From Photobacterium aquae (GTDB lineage: Bacteria > Pseudomonadota > Gammaproteobacteria > Enterobacterales > Vibrionaceae), in assembly GCF_001029445.1 (NCBI RefSeq), contig NZ_LDOT01000006.1, forward strand, positions 62,001 to 126,000: DNA of 64,000 nt. Direction: 5' to 3'. Shown in pieces: positions 46,501-55,281 of this stretch (within the stretch, counting starts at the first letter, position 1; each line of letters opens with the position of its first letter). The translations under genes and the position numbers were made by a program. The notes beneath the pieces were generated by a model. The model did no database searches and was not told the DNA's origin. It saw only the letters and a program-made list of their open reading frames with translations.

Positions 46501-49032
46501 TTACGCGATGTCCATTGCTGGGAATAGCGGGTTGATGCTAGTGATTTCAGTCGGGCCGTGGAAGCCGGTTACCGCTGGAACAGGACCAGTGTACTTCTCG
46601 ATTTCTACTAGGGCAGAAGCGGCAGAAGTCGCCTGAGCTAGCTTAGAAGAACCGATATCCTGAGTCAGTACGTTTGGATCGCCGTAAGTACATAGAGTAC
46701 CTGGCTTACCGCCTTCAAGCGGGCTGTACCATGCACCTTCGTGGATACGACATACGCCAGACATGTAATCGTCAGTCACAACTGCACCTGCCAGAACCTG
46801 ACCACGGTCGTTGAACACACGTACGATGTCACCAGACTTGATACCACGAGCCTTAGCATCTTGAGTGTTGATGTAAACAGGCTCACGATCCGCGACAGCG
46901 TAAGTTGCACGGTGCTCTGTTGAAGAACATAGCTGTGAGTGCAGACGGTTTTTAGGGTGCGTGCTCTGTAGGTTGATAGGGAACTTATCAGAGCGTGGAC
47001 CACCGTGGCTACGTTCAGTCTTTTCGAACCACATTGGGTGGCCCTGACAGTCATCGTAACCCATGTCAGCGATAGTCTTACAGTAGATCTCGATCAGACC
47101 AGAAGCAGTACCTAGTGGCTCTAGATCCGGTTCCTTACGGAATGATTCGTGACGAACCCACTCAGTACCTTCAGGGAACTCGATGAAGCCTTCACCTTCC
47201 CAGAACTTCTTGAAGTTAGGCATACGAACGCCTAGGCCGCGGCCCTGTAGACGAGCACCGTTGTAGATCTCTTCGATGATTTCCATCTGAGTCTTGCCGC
47301 CTGTGAAGGCTTCTTCACGGCCGAAACGGCCACATAGCTCACGGAAGATTTCGAAGTCGTCTTTCGCTTCGTACATTGGCTCAACCACTTTAGGCATCGC
47401 GATGATACCAGCGTTAGAGTGGTTACCGTACTGCTCGATATCGTCACGCTCGTGCGTTGTAGTCGCAGGAAGAACGATATCAGAGAAGCGACAAGTCGCA
47501 GTCCACTGGTGGTCGATAGATACAACGGTTTCCAGTTTACGCCACACCTTGATCATCTTGTTGCGATCCTGGTGGTGGTGGAATGGGTTGTTACCGCTGA
47601 AGATAGCCATCTTCATTTCAGGGAACTTGATAGTCTGACCATTGTACTTGATGGTCTGGCCTGGGTTTTCGATACAGTCAACGAAACGCGCTACAGGGAT
47701 AAAGGTTGAGTAACCTTTGAATGAACCTTTATGGATAGGTTCCATGCCTGTTACGCCGCTGAAGCCTGACATCAGTGGACCGTTAGACGTGATAGAGCCA
47801 GCGTCGTTGTAGTGCCAGCCAAAGCCGAAGCCACCGCCAGGTAGACCGATTTGACCAAGCATAGCTGCAACAACAACAAGCATCCACGCGTACTGCTCAC
47901 CGTGTTGCATACGCTGTAGACACCAGCCACCGATGATCTGAGTACGGCCAGATGCCATTTGGCGAGCAAGGGCACGGATTTCGTCAGCTTTAACGCCACA
48001 GATCTTCTCTGCCCACTCTGGAGTCTTCTCAACACCATCAGTCTTACCTAGTAGGTAAGGCAGGAACTTGTCGAAGCCAGTCGTGTAGTCAGCGATGAAT
48101 TCTTTGTTGTATAGGTTTTCAGTGTACAGCGTGTGCGCGATAGCTAGCATCAACGGTACGTCAGTTTGTGGGTTAACACGAACCTGCTCACCGCCAACAG
48201 CTTTCTGAGTGCTTGAAACAACTGGATCAACGTAGATAACTTTGATGTCGCCGTTCTTTACTTTCTCAGCTAGCTGATCGTAGTACGCGTATGGGCTGTG
48301 GTCAGGAACCAACCAACCTACCTGTAGGTTCTTGATTGGGTCAGAGCCCCACATCACGATAGTGTCAGCGTGCTCAAGAACTAGCGGCCATGAAGTCTGC
48401 TGCTCGTAAACTTCCATTGCGCCTGCAACGTAAGGAAGAACAACCTGTGCTGCACCTGTTGAGTAGTCACCCATCTTAGCAAGGGTAGTACCGTGTAGAC
48501 CGATACCACGCTTCATCATGGTGCCTGCGTTGTGCAGTTTACCTACTGACTGCCAGCCAGTGTGGCCAGCGTACAGGGCGCTTGGGCCGTAAGAGTTCTG
48601 AACGCGCTCCATCTCGTAGTAGAAGAAGTCCAGAGCCTGAGACCATGGCACACGTACGAAACGGTTGTCGCCGCGCTGGCTAGTGTCTGACTTGTAGCCG
48701 TGCTTCAGCCAGTCTAGGCGAACCATTGGGTACTTAACGCGAGCTGGGTTGTATACAACTTCACGAACACCCTGGATCATAGTTGTTGGGTGCTTGTCTT
48801 TTTCGAACGGTACGGTTTCAACCCATACACCGTCTACAACTTTGGCGCGGAATGCACCCCAGTGAGAACCAGAAAGCACTTCACCAGTGAAGTTAGCTTT
48901 GGTTTCGGCCGCTGCCATTGCCTTGCGAGGCGCTAGCAGGCTTGTACCAACAACAGAAGCAGCACTTACTGCAACCATGCCAGACAGGAAACGACGGCGA
49001 GAAACGCCCTTATTGAAAACTTGAGTTGCCAT
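46501..49032 (-). CDS. torA: TorA, trimethylamine-N-oxide reductase
   Basis: Complete 843-residue periplasmic TMAO reductase with bis-MGD cofactor. Twin-arginine signal SRRRFLSGMVAVSAAS, molybdenum-ligand serine in GDYSTGAAQV near residue 190, and typical segments [20 protein letters not shown] and FSGNNPFHHHQDRNK. It lies 63 bases after torC. Codon use looks strongly biased, as in highly expressed genes, unlike the paralogue at 1-2217. Confidence 0.96.
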   Translation of the reverse strand: MATQVFNKGVSRRRFLSGMVAVSAASVVGTSLLAPRKAMAAAETKANFTGEVLSGSHWGAFRAKVVDGVWVETVPFEKDKHPTTMIQGVREVVYNPARVKYPMVRLDWLKHGYKSDTSQRGDNRFVRVPWSQALDFFYYEMERVQNSYGPSALYAGHTGWQSVGKLHNAGTMMKRGIGLHGTTLAKMGDYSTGAAQVVLPYVAGAMEVYEQQTSWPLVLEHADTIVMWGSDPIKNLQVGWLVPDHSPYAYYDQLAEKVKNGDIKVIYVDPVVSSTQKAVGGEQVRVNPQTDVPLMLAIAHTLYTENLYNKEFIADYTTGFDKFLPYLLGKTDGVEKTPEWAEKICGVKADEIRALARQMASGRTQIIGGWCLQRMQHGEQYAWMLVVVAAMLGQIGLPGGGFGFGWHYNDAGSITSNGPLMSGFSGVTGMEPIHKGSFKGYSTFIPVARFVDCIENPGQTIKYNGQTIKFPEMKMAIFSGNNPFHHHQDRNKMIKVWRKLETVVSIDHQWTATCRFSDIVLPATTTHERDDIEQYGNHSNAGIIAMPKVVEPMYEAKDDFEIFRELCGRFGREEAFTGGKTQMEIIEEIYNGARLQGRGLGVRMPNFKKFWEGEGFIEFPEGTEWVRHESFRKEPDLEPLGTASGLIEIYCKTIADMGYDDCQGHPMWFEKTERSHGGPRSDKFPINLQSTHPKNRLHSQLCSSTEHRATYAVADREPVYINTQDAKARGIKSGDIVRVFNDRGQVLAGAVVTDDYMSGVCRIHEGAWYSPLEGGKPGTLCTYGDPNVLTQDIGSSKLAQATSAASALVEIEKYTGPVPAVTGFHGPTEITSINPLFPAMDIA

Positions 49033-49095
49033 GTAGCAATCCTTAATTTGAATTCTTTTTATGGGGTGGGGGAGTGATCCCCCACCTTTCAGGAA

Positions 49096-50262
49096 TTAGT
49101 GATGGCCAGCGCCGCCTGTGTCGCTACCGTGGTTCTGAAGGTACTTCAACAGAGTACGTTCTTCAGTTTTGGTTAGACGGTAGTAAGCGCTCATTGCGTT
49201 TAGGCTTGAGATCCAACCGTTAGCTGTGAAGTGGCCGGGAGCAGGAGCTGCGTGACATGCGTTACATGTTGCACCGTACATGTCTTCGGCGTAGTTCCAG
49301 ATAGGTTGGATGTTGTCTAGCATGTCGTCAGGAGTGATCCATGCTTCAACAGAAACGTGCTGCCATGCGATGTTAGTCGCGCTGTCAGTTTGTTCTTCTA
49401 GGACTTTCTCAGTTGCTTTAACGTCGCCACGGATAGTTGCCTTGAATACACGCTTGCCCATGTACTCAGTCATTACGCGACCTTTGCCGTTCTTCTCTAG
49501 CCAGCCGTCGATCTGAACTTTCAGCATGCCGTCTTTGCGCTCGATAACTTTAACTTGAGACGCAGGTAGTAGCTTACCTTCAGCCTTGCCTTTGGCATCA
49601 GCTGCCGCAAACAGGTCTTTTTCGCCTAGAGAGTAAAGTACGTCAGCCGTTGCACCTTGAGAAGTCGCAGTAGCTTGTAGCTCTTGGTAATCTTTCTGGA
49701 AGCCGCCAGCCATGTTTGGTAGCTCGTGAGCAATACCTTTGTGACATTCGATACAGTTCATGTCTTCAGCAGCAGCTTTGTTCATTTCGAATGCAGCTTT
49801 AGCAGACTGTTTGCTGTGATCCATCGCGTCGTAAGAGTGACAGCTCTTACAAGTCTTGGAGTTCTGGCTCTTCATACGGTTCCAAACCACTTGGGCAAGC
49901 TCTAGGCGGTGTTCCTCTAGCTTTTCAGGCGTATCAATCTTGCCTGTCACGAAGTGGTGGTATACGTCTTTCCATGCGCCTAGCTTGCGCATAACCGCAC
50001 CTGGCAAATCTTTTGGCTGGTGACAGTCTACACACTCAGCACGCACACCTGATGCGTTTTTGAAGTGTACACTTTGCTTATATTCTTCATAGTTCTGTTG
50101 CATAGTGTGGCAAGAAGTACAGAACTCAGTTTGAGAGGCAAACTCAAAACTTTTATGAACAGTGAGAACACCTGCCAAGGTAATAACAACACCAACCAAC
50201 ACAAGCGCAAGGATTGGGTACTTGCTGCTTGGTTTAGTAAGCTTTTGCCAAAGTTTTTTCAT
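49096..50262 (-). CDS. torC: TorC pentahaem cytochrome
   Basis: Quinol-oxidising NapC/NirT-type cytochrome of 388 residues that feeds TorA. Membrane anchor about residues 16-36; haem sites CTSCH, CVDCH, CKSCH, CIECH and the C-terminal CNACH. The ATG at 50262 was taken; a TTG five codons earlier is open but has no better ribosome site. Divergent from torR, with TorR-type boxes between. Confidence 0.95.
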   Translation of the reverse strand: MKKLWQKLTKPSSKYPILALVLVGVVITLAGVLTVHKSFEFASQTEFCTSCHTMQQNYEEYKQSVHFKNASGVRAECVDCHQPKDLPGAVMRKLGAWKDVYHHFVTGKIDTPEKLEEHRLELAQVVWNRMKSQNSKTCKSCHSYDAMDHSKQSAKAAFEMNKAAAEDMNCIECHKGIAHELPNMAGGFQKDYQELQATATSQGATADVLYSLGEKDLFAAADAKGKAEGKLLPASQVKVIERKDGMLKVQIDGWLEKNGKGRVMTEYMGKRVFKATIRGDVKATEKVLEEQTDSATNIAWQHVSVEAWITPDDMLDNIQPIWNYAEDMYGATCNACHAAPAPGHFTANGWISSLNAMSAYYRLTKTEERTLLKYLQNHGSDTGGAGHH

Positions 50263-50369
50263 AGTGGAAGATTCCAAGTAACGATGAATGCCGACCGTAA
50301 AGTACGGTGACGTATAAATTTTTATAGGTTAATCTTAATTCCACGATATGAATAAGGATAAGGGCGGCG

Positions 50370-50439
50370 GTGAACAGAATATTTATCTTTATGAAAGATT
50401 GTGAACAGCTGCTCGTTGTGCTAGCGTTTAATAGAACAG
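50370..50439 (-). promoter_or_regulatory. Candidate TorR boxes in the torC/torR gap
   Basis: On the minus strand three direct repeats start CTGTTCTATT (50430-50439), CTGTTCACAA and CTGTTCACCG (50370-50377), the first seven bases of the E. coli tor box CTGTTCATAT. Two are 31 bases apart. They fit activation of torC and autoregulation of torR. Confidence 0.65.
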
Positions 50440-50463
50440 TAAATTAGACAAAAAGAGAAAATA

Positions 50464-51177
50464 ATGAGTCATCACGTACTTGTTGTAGAAGATGAGATCG
50501 TAACGCGTACCAAACTGGTTGGGTATTTCGAAAACGAAGGTTACAAAGTCAGCCAGGCAGAAAGTGGTGCGCAGATGCGTGAGATCATGGCCACTGAAAA
50601 AATTGACTTGGTGATGTTGGATATTAACTTGCCGGGTGAAGATGGTTTGATGCTGACGCGCGAACTGCGTAGCCGTTCGGAAGTCGGGATTATTTTGGTT
50701 ACCGGGCGTACAGATAGCATCGATCGTATTGTCGGCCTTGAGATGGGCGCGGATGATTATGTAACCAAACCTTTTGAGCTTCGTGAGTTGTTAGTTCGGG
50801 TGAAAAACCTGTTGTGGCGCATATCTTTAGTAGAAAAAGCCCGTGATGAAGCTGTGGTAGAAATGCAAGAAGACAGCATAATTCGTTTTGGTGATTGGCA
50901 GTTTGATATTAACAAACGCGCCCTGACTCACAACGGTGTGCCAGTGAAATTGACCAAGGCAGAGTATGAATTGCTGGTGGCGTTTTCATCGCATCCTAAC
51001 GTAGTTTTGAGCCGAGAGCGTATTCTTAATATGCTTAGCCACCGTGTTGAAGCACCAAACGACCGAACAATTGACGTATTGATTCGCCGTATGCGTTCAA
51101 AAATGGAAATCGATCCGAAGAACCCACAGATTTTTGTTACGGTTCACGGCGAAGGTTATATGTTTGCCGGTGACTAA
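50464..51177 (+). CDS. torR: TorR response regulator
   Basis: OmpR/PhoB-type regulator of 237 residues that activates torCA in response to TMAO. Receiver domain with phospho-accepting aspartate 53 (VMLDINLPGEDG) and lysine in VTKPF, then a winged-helix DNA-binding domain (LTKAEYELLVAFSSHP). Divergent from torC as in E. coli. The sensor kinase torS and binding protein torT, adjacent in E. coli, are not in this window. Confidence 0.93.
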   Translation: MSHHVLVVEDEIVTRTKLVGYFENEGYKVSQAESGAQMREIMATEKIDLVMLDINLPGEDGLMLTRELRSRSEVGIILVTGRTDSIDRIVGLEMGADDYVTKPFELRELLVRVKNLLWRISLVEKARDEAVVEMQEDSIIRFGDWQFDINKRALTHNGVPVKLTKAEYELLVAFSSHPNVVLSRERILNMLSHRVEAPNDRTIDVLIRRMRSKMEIDPKNPQIFVTVHGEGYMFAGD

Positions 51178-51225
51178 TTTACCTGTAGACACAGAAATTA
51201 CCTCAGTAACAATTTGAAACATTTA

Positions 51226-51256
51226 GGCCGAAATAGACGCTGTTTCGGCCTTTTTT
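51226..51256 (+). terminator. Terminator of torR
   Basis: Stem GGCCGAAA/TTTCGGCC followed by six Ts, about 50 bases past the stop. Confidence 0.93.
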
Positions 51257-51279
51257 ATTACCACGAATCGAAACTTTTA

Positions 51280-51293
51280 TTGATCTCAATCAA
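51280..51293. promoter_or_regulatory. Perfect FNR-type palindrome in convergent gap
   Basis: TTGATCTCAATCAA matches TTGAT-N4-ATCAA exactly. It lies between the terminators of torR and panP, where no annotated gene has its promoter. Confidence 0.55.
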
Positions 51294-51580
51294 CAGTTAT
51301 TACGCAATATGAATAGCGAAATGGACAGGAAAACACGGATTTGGGCTGTTGATTTATGAAAATATTAAGACAAAAAAGTTTCACTTGTGAGTTTATTGGT
51401 AAAATTCATGCATTCCTGTATGTCAAAGTCGGCATTTGATTACGCTTAAAATGGAATAAATGTGTGAATTTGTTTGTTTGAATGCTCAAAAATTAAGCGA
51501 ACGATATGCGCCGTTAAAATTAATTTTTGATGTATTTACAGTATTTACTTACCAGTAGCGCAAAAAACAAGCAGAAAAAC
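51294..51580. other. Intergenic region between torR and panP ends
   Basis: AT-rich DNA with no supported protein gene, although both flanking genes end here. Any transcript from the FNR-type site would run through it; the panP terminator at 51581-51615 could end it on the plus strand too. Confidence 0.4.
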
Positions 51581-51615
51581 AAAAGGCCAGTCTGATTATT
51601 CAGGCTGGCCTTTTT
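51581..51615. terminator. Terminator of panP, usable both ways
   Basis: Stem AAAAGGCCAG-CTG / CAG-CTGGCCTTTT with one mismatch and a six-base loop; U-tracts in both directions, 8 bases past the panP stop. Confidence 0.92.
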
Positions 51616-51622
51616 AGTCTTG

Positions 51623-53287
51623 TTACTGTTTGACTGCTGTTCGATTGAGGATGGACTCGGTCAGCTGACTGATTTTCGGGTAGCTAATGAGGCTCTGTCT
51701 TGCGATGGTTTCCTGCTCTTCGAGGACATGATTGAGGATATCTTCGGTCGTTAACGGATTGGCGAGTACAACCCTCAGAACAGTGGTTAGCTTACGTCCC
51801 CATTTTTCCGGCGTTAGGCGGGTACGTGAGACGAAGGACTTTCCTGACTCCCGTTGCCGCTTCTGGATAAATTTGGTGAGGTCGTTTAGATCATCAAGCA
51901 GGATATCTCGCTCGGTATTGGTGGCGAATTGCAATGCATACTGGGTACGCGCAGGTACATAGCGGTAGGTGAGCAAGCATAGCTCAGGTTCAGTAACCAG
52001 CTCGAAATCTGGATGCGCGTTAATTCTGCCGGCAAAGTAACGGGCCTTTTCTATGCTGTTGTTGATGAGCATTTCGTACCCAGGTCGGCTGATGATGTTA
52101 AGGCTCGCATAAAGTAGCATTGCCATACCGCTTCGAGAACCTTCGAGGGTATGACTACCTAAGTCTTTTGATCCTTTACGTAGAATATATTCGGCATGGT
52201 GCTCAATGGCTGTCATCAAAGTTGGATCTTTGAAGATGACCATACCTGCGCCCATCGGGATATAGAGCTGTTTATGGGCATCAATGGTTACCGAGTCTGC
52301 CCGTTCAGCTCCTGCCAGCAGTGGGCGGTATTTATTTGACATTAACGTTGCGCCCCCCCATGCGGCATCCACATGGAAATGGCAGCCATACTCTTGTGCC
52401 AGATCGGCCAATTCATTGAGCGGGTCTATGCTGCCTGTTTCGGTAGTGCCGGCGACACCAACAATCGCAAATACCTTGATATTCTGCTGTTTGAGCGTCT
52501 CCAATTTTTCCCGCATAGCAGCAACTTTCACTCGGTTGTTGCCATCGGTTTCTATTGGGACTAGGCAATTTCGTCCGATACCCAGTACATCGGCCGCTTT
52601 TTTCAATGAATAGTGACCACGTTCTGAAACCAAAACTGCCAGATCATCATAGCCATAGTGCTTAATGGCTTTGAACAGGCCTTCTTGAGCGACACCTTTG
52701 AAATCACCCTGTGGCTTTAGCGCATTGTTGCGGGCTACCCAGAGTGCGGTGATATTGGCGATCGTGCCGCCTGAACAAAAAGCGCCTAAGGAATGGTTCG
52801 CACTGTGCATCCATTGCTGATAGAAGCTTTCTGGCTGATGATAAATCAGGTTGTGGAGCATCCCCAGCACTTGGCGCTCCAGCGGCGTGAATGCTTTGGA
52901 TGTTTCGATTTTTACTAGATTCTGATTAAGCGCAATCATGATCTTTGACAGCGGCATCAGGAAATAGGGGAGGGCCGAGGTCATGTGTCCGATAAATGTC
53001 GGGGCAGATGTATTGACAGATTGCGCAACTAATTTATTGAGCAAGAAATGAGTATGCTCTGAGACAAAGCTCGGTGCTTCGGGAATATCGGCTGATTGAA
53101 AGTCTTTTTCGATTTCAACCAACGGTTTTTCTCGTGCGGCAATGTGAGTTTGGAGAAACACATTGAGGTTTTCGGAAATCTCTTTTTCAATCTGTCCAAG
53201 GGTAGATTCAGGTGCTTCCGGCACAGTGAAAATGCGATGCAGTGACTCTTGCGTAGCATCGGCTTTTTTATTATCCATTACAGCCAT
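51623..53287 (-). CDS. panP: PanP-type PLP-dependent aspartate 1-decarboxylase
   Basis: Group II PLP decarboxylase of 554 residues. The cofactor lysine is in DAHKQLYIPMG, preceded by the PLP-contact stretch HVDAAWGGATL. It matches the PanP family of Vibrionaceae and relatives, which makes beta-alanine from aspartate for pantothenate where PanD is missing. A glutamate decarboxylase activity is an alternative that only assay or family placement would settle. No strong ribosome site; ATG at 53287 or 53278. Confidence 0.87.
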   Translation of the reverse strand: MAVMDNKKADATQESLHRIFTVPEAPESTLGQIEKEISENLNVFLQTHIAAREKPLVEIEKDFQSADIPEAPSFVSEHTHFLLNKLVAQSVNTSAPTFIGHMTSALPYFLMPLSKIMIALNQNLVKIETSKAFTPLERQVLGMLHNLIYHQPESFYQQWMHSANHSLGAFCSGGTIANITALWVARNNALKPQGDFKGVAQEGLFKAIKHYGYDDLAVLVSERGHYSLKKAADVLGIGRNCLVPIETDGNNRVKVAAMREKLETLKQQNIKVFAIVGVAGTTETGSIDPLNELADLAQEYGCHFHVDAAWGGATLMSNKYRPLLAGAERADSVTIDAHKQLYIPMGAGMVIFKDPTLMTAIEHHAEYILRKGSKDLGSHTLEGSRSGMAMLLYASLNIISRPGYEMLINNSIEKARYFAGRINAHPDFELVTEPELCLLTYRYVPARTQYALQFATNTERDILLDDLNDLTKFIQKRQRESGKSFVSRTRLTPEKWGRKLTTVLRVVLANPLTTEDILNHVLEEQETIARQSLISYPKISQLTESILNRTAVKQ

Positions 53288-53312
53288 AACTATTGATATC
53301 TTGTAACATAAA

Positions 53313-53348
53313 ACGGCAAATTGATGCTAATTTAATCCAATTTGCCGT
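53313..53348 (-). terminator. Terminator after the DUF2860 gene
   Basis: Perfect 10-base stem ACGGCAAATT/AATTTGCCGT with a 16-base loop and a TTTT tail on the minus strand. Confidence 0.7.
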
Positions 53349-53363
53349 CGGTGTCGAAAATTT

Positions 53364-54350
53364 TTAAAAGCGGTAGTTAATACCCACAGTTAACAACAGG
53401 TTTTCTTCGTCATAAAAGGCGATGTTGCTGTTGCTTTGATTATAGCCTGCCAGTGAAATGATCCCCCAGTCTTCCCAGCCGAAGGGAGCACTATACTCAT
53501 AGGCTAGGAATATGCCCCAGCGGTCATCCTTTTGGGTTTCGCTGAATACGGGGTTGAGGGCATCGTACACGACCCTGTCGTAGCTCAGTGTCAGGGCAAA
53601 GCTGGATTGGTTGAAGCGCTGGATCCATGAAACTTCCGCTCCGAGGCCATCGTTGGCCATGGCATCGCCATCGGCATCCATTTGAGTGTAACTCAATGCA
53701 TAGCGTAGCATTTGAGCGCGTGATAAGGGGTGAAGGTAGTTCACTTCCCCATAGTAAATATCCGAATCCCGGCGTAATACTGATTGTTGCTCGGCGGGAA
53801 GTATCGCGCTGCCGGATCGTTCGTTCTCAAGCGAAAATTTTCCGGTTGCAAGTTCAATGGAGAAAGGCGTTCCCATGATGCTGTCATATTGGAAGCGCGC
53901 CCCTTTGATATCACTGCCAGTCTCTTGGCGGTTTTGTCCGGTTATATAGGGATCTTGCCAGGTATCTTGCTCCATGATCCCCGGTATGTAGCTGAGGGTG
54001 ATTTGGCTTCTGTCCTTAAAGCGCTGCTTGTAGCCTAGTTCGATATGGAAACGACCCAACGCAAGATCTGAGCGGCTGGTACCAAAGTAGAGCTGCTGTT
54101 TGCCGCTGGCAAAGGTGTAATTGACCGTACCTAACGGCGCTATGAGTATATTATCTTGCCTGTCGCCCTGTTGGTTGAGTGTGTCGGTTGATTCGTTGTC
54201 AGTATTAAATTGACTACGGCTACTGGTGTAACCCGTCAGCAATGAGAGATCCGCACCGAAACCGGGATCCCATGCTAGATTGGGGTTGGCATAGCTATGG
54301 CTGGCCATCAATAACGTGGCCAGTAGGGAAATGCGTGAAATCCGTCTCAT
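53364..54350 (-). CDS. DUF2860 family outer-membrane protein
   Basis: A 328-residue predicted beta-barrel with a signal peptide (MRRISRISLLATLLMASHSYA). Alternating polar/hydrophobic strands run to a terminal aromatic (VGINYRF), the mark of outer-membrane insertion. Resembles DUF2860 proteins of Vibrionaceae, role unknown. The ATG at 54350 has GAGGG five bases upstream; the open frame to 54395 was rejected. It lies 63 bases after the next gene and is probably in the same operon. Confidence 0.8.
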   Translation of the reverse strand: MRRISRISLLATLLMASHSYANPNLAWDPGFGADLSLLTGYTSSRSQFNTDNESTDTLNQQGDRQDNILIAPLGTVNYTFASGKQQLYFGTSRSDLALGRFHIELGYKQRFKDRSQITLSYIPGIMEQDTWQDPYITGQNRQETGSDIKGARFQYDSIMGTPFSIELATGKFSLENERSGSAILPAEQQSVLRRDSDIYYGEVNYLHPLSRAQMLRYALSYTQMDADGDAMANDGLGAEVSWIQRFNQSSFALTLSYDRVVYDALNPVFSETQKDDRWGIFLAYEYSAPFGWEDWGIISLAGYNQSNSNIAFYDEENLLLTVGINYRF

Positions 54351-54413
54351 GTAAACCCTCTTTAATCTGTGAACCCCTTTGGCAATGTCTTCCATTGTCG
54401 GTAGTTGGGGTAC

Positions 54414-54926
54414 TTATTGGCAGCTAATGTCTGAAATCGCTGTAATTGCTGCATTGTATTGGGTCAGTGGGCCCTCGATATCTTTTGGATTGGTGAGTAG
54501 TCCGGCAAAGGTGCTGCGGAGATCGTAGTTTTTTGGATGTGGTTTATCCTGACGATCGTCAAACGCAATTTTGGCAGTTTTACCCAGCGCCGTATCTTGT
54601 GCTGACAGTTTTTTGATATCTTGCTGGGTGAGTTGTAACCATGATTCTACGGATTGGTTTAGCGCCAGTTTGTCCTTGTCATTTTCCAAATACCAATCAA
54701 CCGCTTGGCGATTAAATTCAAAATGGTGTTTGCGTCCTTCTAGAAACCAATTCCCCACTTCTTTGAGGGATGGGTCGTGTTTGATCGCAAGGTCGACCAA
54801 GTTTTGGTACCACACTAATGAGGCATCGACATATTGATGGTATTTATTACTTTCGCATTGAGTCGTCGTTGCCGTTGCCATTGAGGGGATGAGGGCTGCT
54901 GAAAGAAAAATAGCAGTTAACTTCAT
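54414..54926 (-). CDS. Hypothetical periplasmic protein
   Basis: A 170-residue exported protein: signal peptide MKLTAIFLSAALIPSMATA, then a helical, charged domain with cysteines near both ends (TQCESNKYHQYV and the last residues ISDISCQ), which could pair as a disulfide. Family not recognised. ATG 54926 (AAGGA six bases upstream) was chosen over the ATG two codons earlier. Upstream partner of the DUF2860 gene. Confidence 0.7.
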   Translation of the reverse strand: MKLTAIFLSAALIPSMATATTTQCESNKYHQYVDASLVWYQNLVDLAIKHDPSLKEVGNWFLEGRKHHFEFNRQAVDWYLENDKDKLALNQSVESWLQLTQQDIKKLSAQDTALGKTAKIAFDDRQDKPHPKNYDLRSTFAGLLTNPKDIEGPLTQYNAAITAISDISCQ

Positions 54927-55091
54927 AGCCATTCCTTGATTATTGATATTTCTGGGTCTTTGCCATTATCAGTGTTGGATTTTCTCGCATTGATGAGTGG
55001 CTCGTGCATGACACGATTGTAACTATATGTAGCTCAATGGAAAAGAATTCTTTGTTGGTATGTGTTGCTGTTAACATTATGCGTGTTTAAT

Positions 55092-55127
55092 AAAACAAGG
55101 TAGAGGGCCGGCCCTCTACCTTGTTTT
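55092..55127 (-). terminator. Terminator of the NSS symporter operon
   Basis: Perfect 18-base palindrome, AAAACAAGGTAGAGGGCC and its exact complement with no loop, about 50 bases past the small-subunit stop. Its symmetry allows action in both directions. Confidence 0.88.
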
Positions 55128-55176
55128 TCTTTTAATTAGAACTAAGACGCAGTCGTCATGTGACCATTTATGTGAA

Positions 55177-55281
55177 CTAGGTTTCTTTTGCTTTTCTCAT
55201 CGCAACCGAGATGCAGTAGGCGGCTCCCCCCCAAGTGATCCCTAAACCAAACAGCATCATAATAATGGCACCTAGAGTCAT
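55177..55281 (-). CDS. metS: MetS-family NSS transporter small subunit
   Basis: A 34-residue single-helix protein (core MTLGAIIMMLFGLGITWGG, then AYCISVAMRKAKET). It starts in ATGA overlap with the symporter stop. Such peptides (MetS) are needed for function of the Corynebacterium methionine/alanine NSS transporter MetP. Longer upstream frames in the same phase are inside the symporter and were rejected. Confidence 0.82.
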   Translation of the reverse strand: MTLGAIIMMLFGLGITWGGAAYCISVAMRKAKET

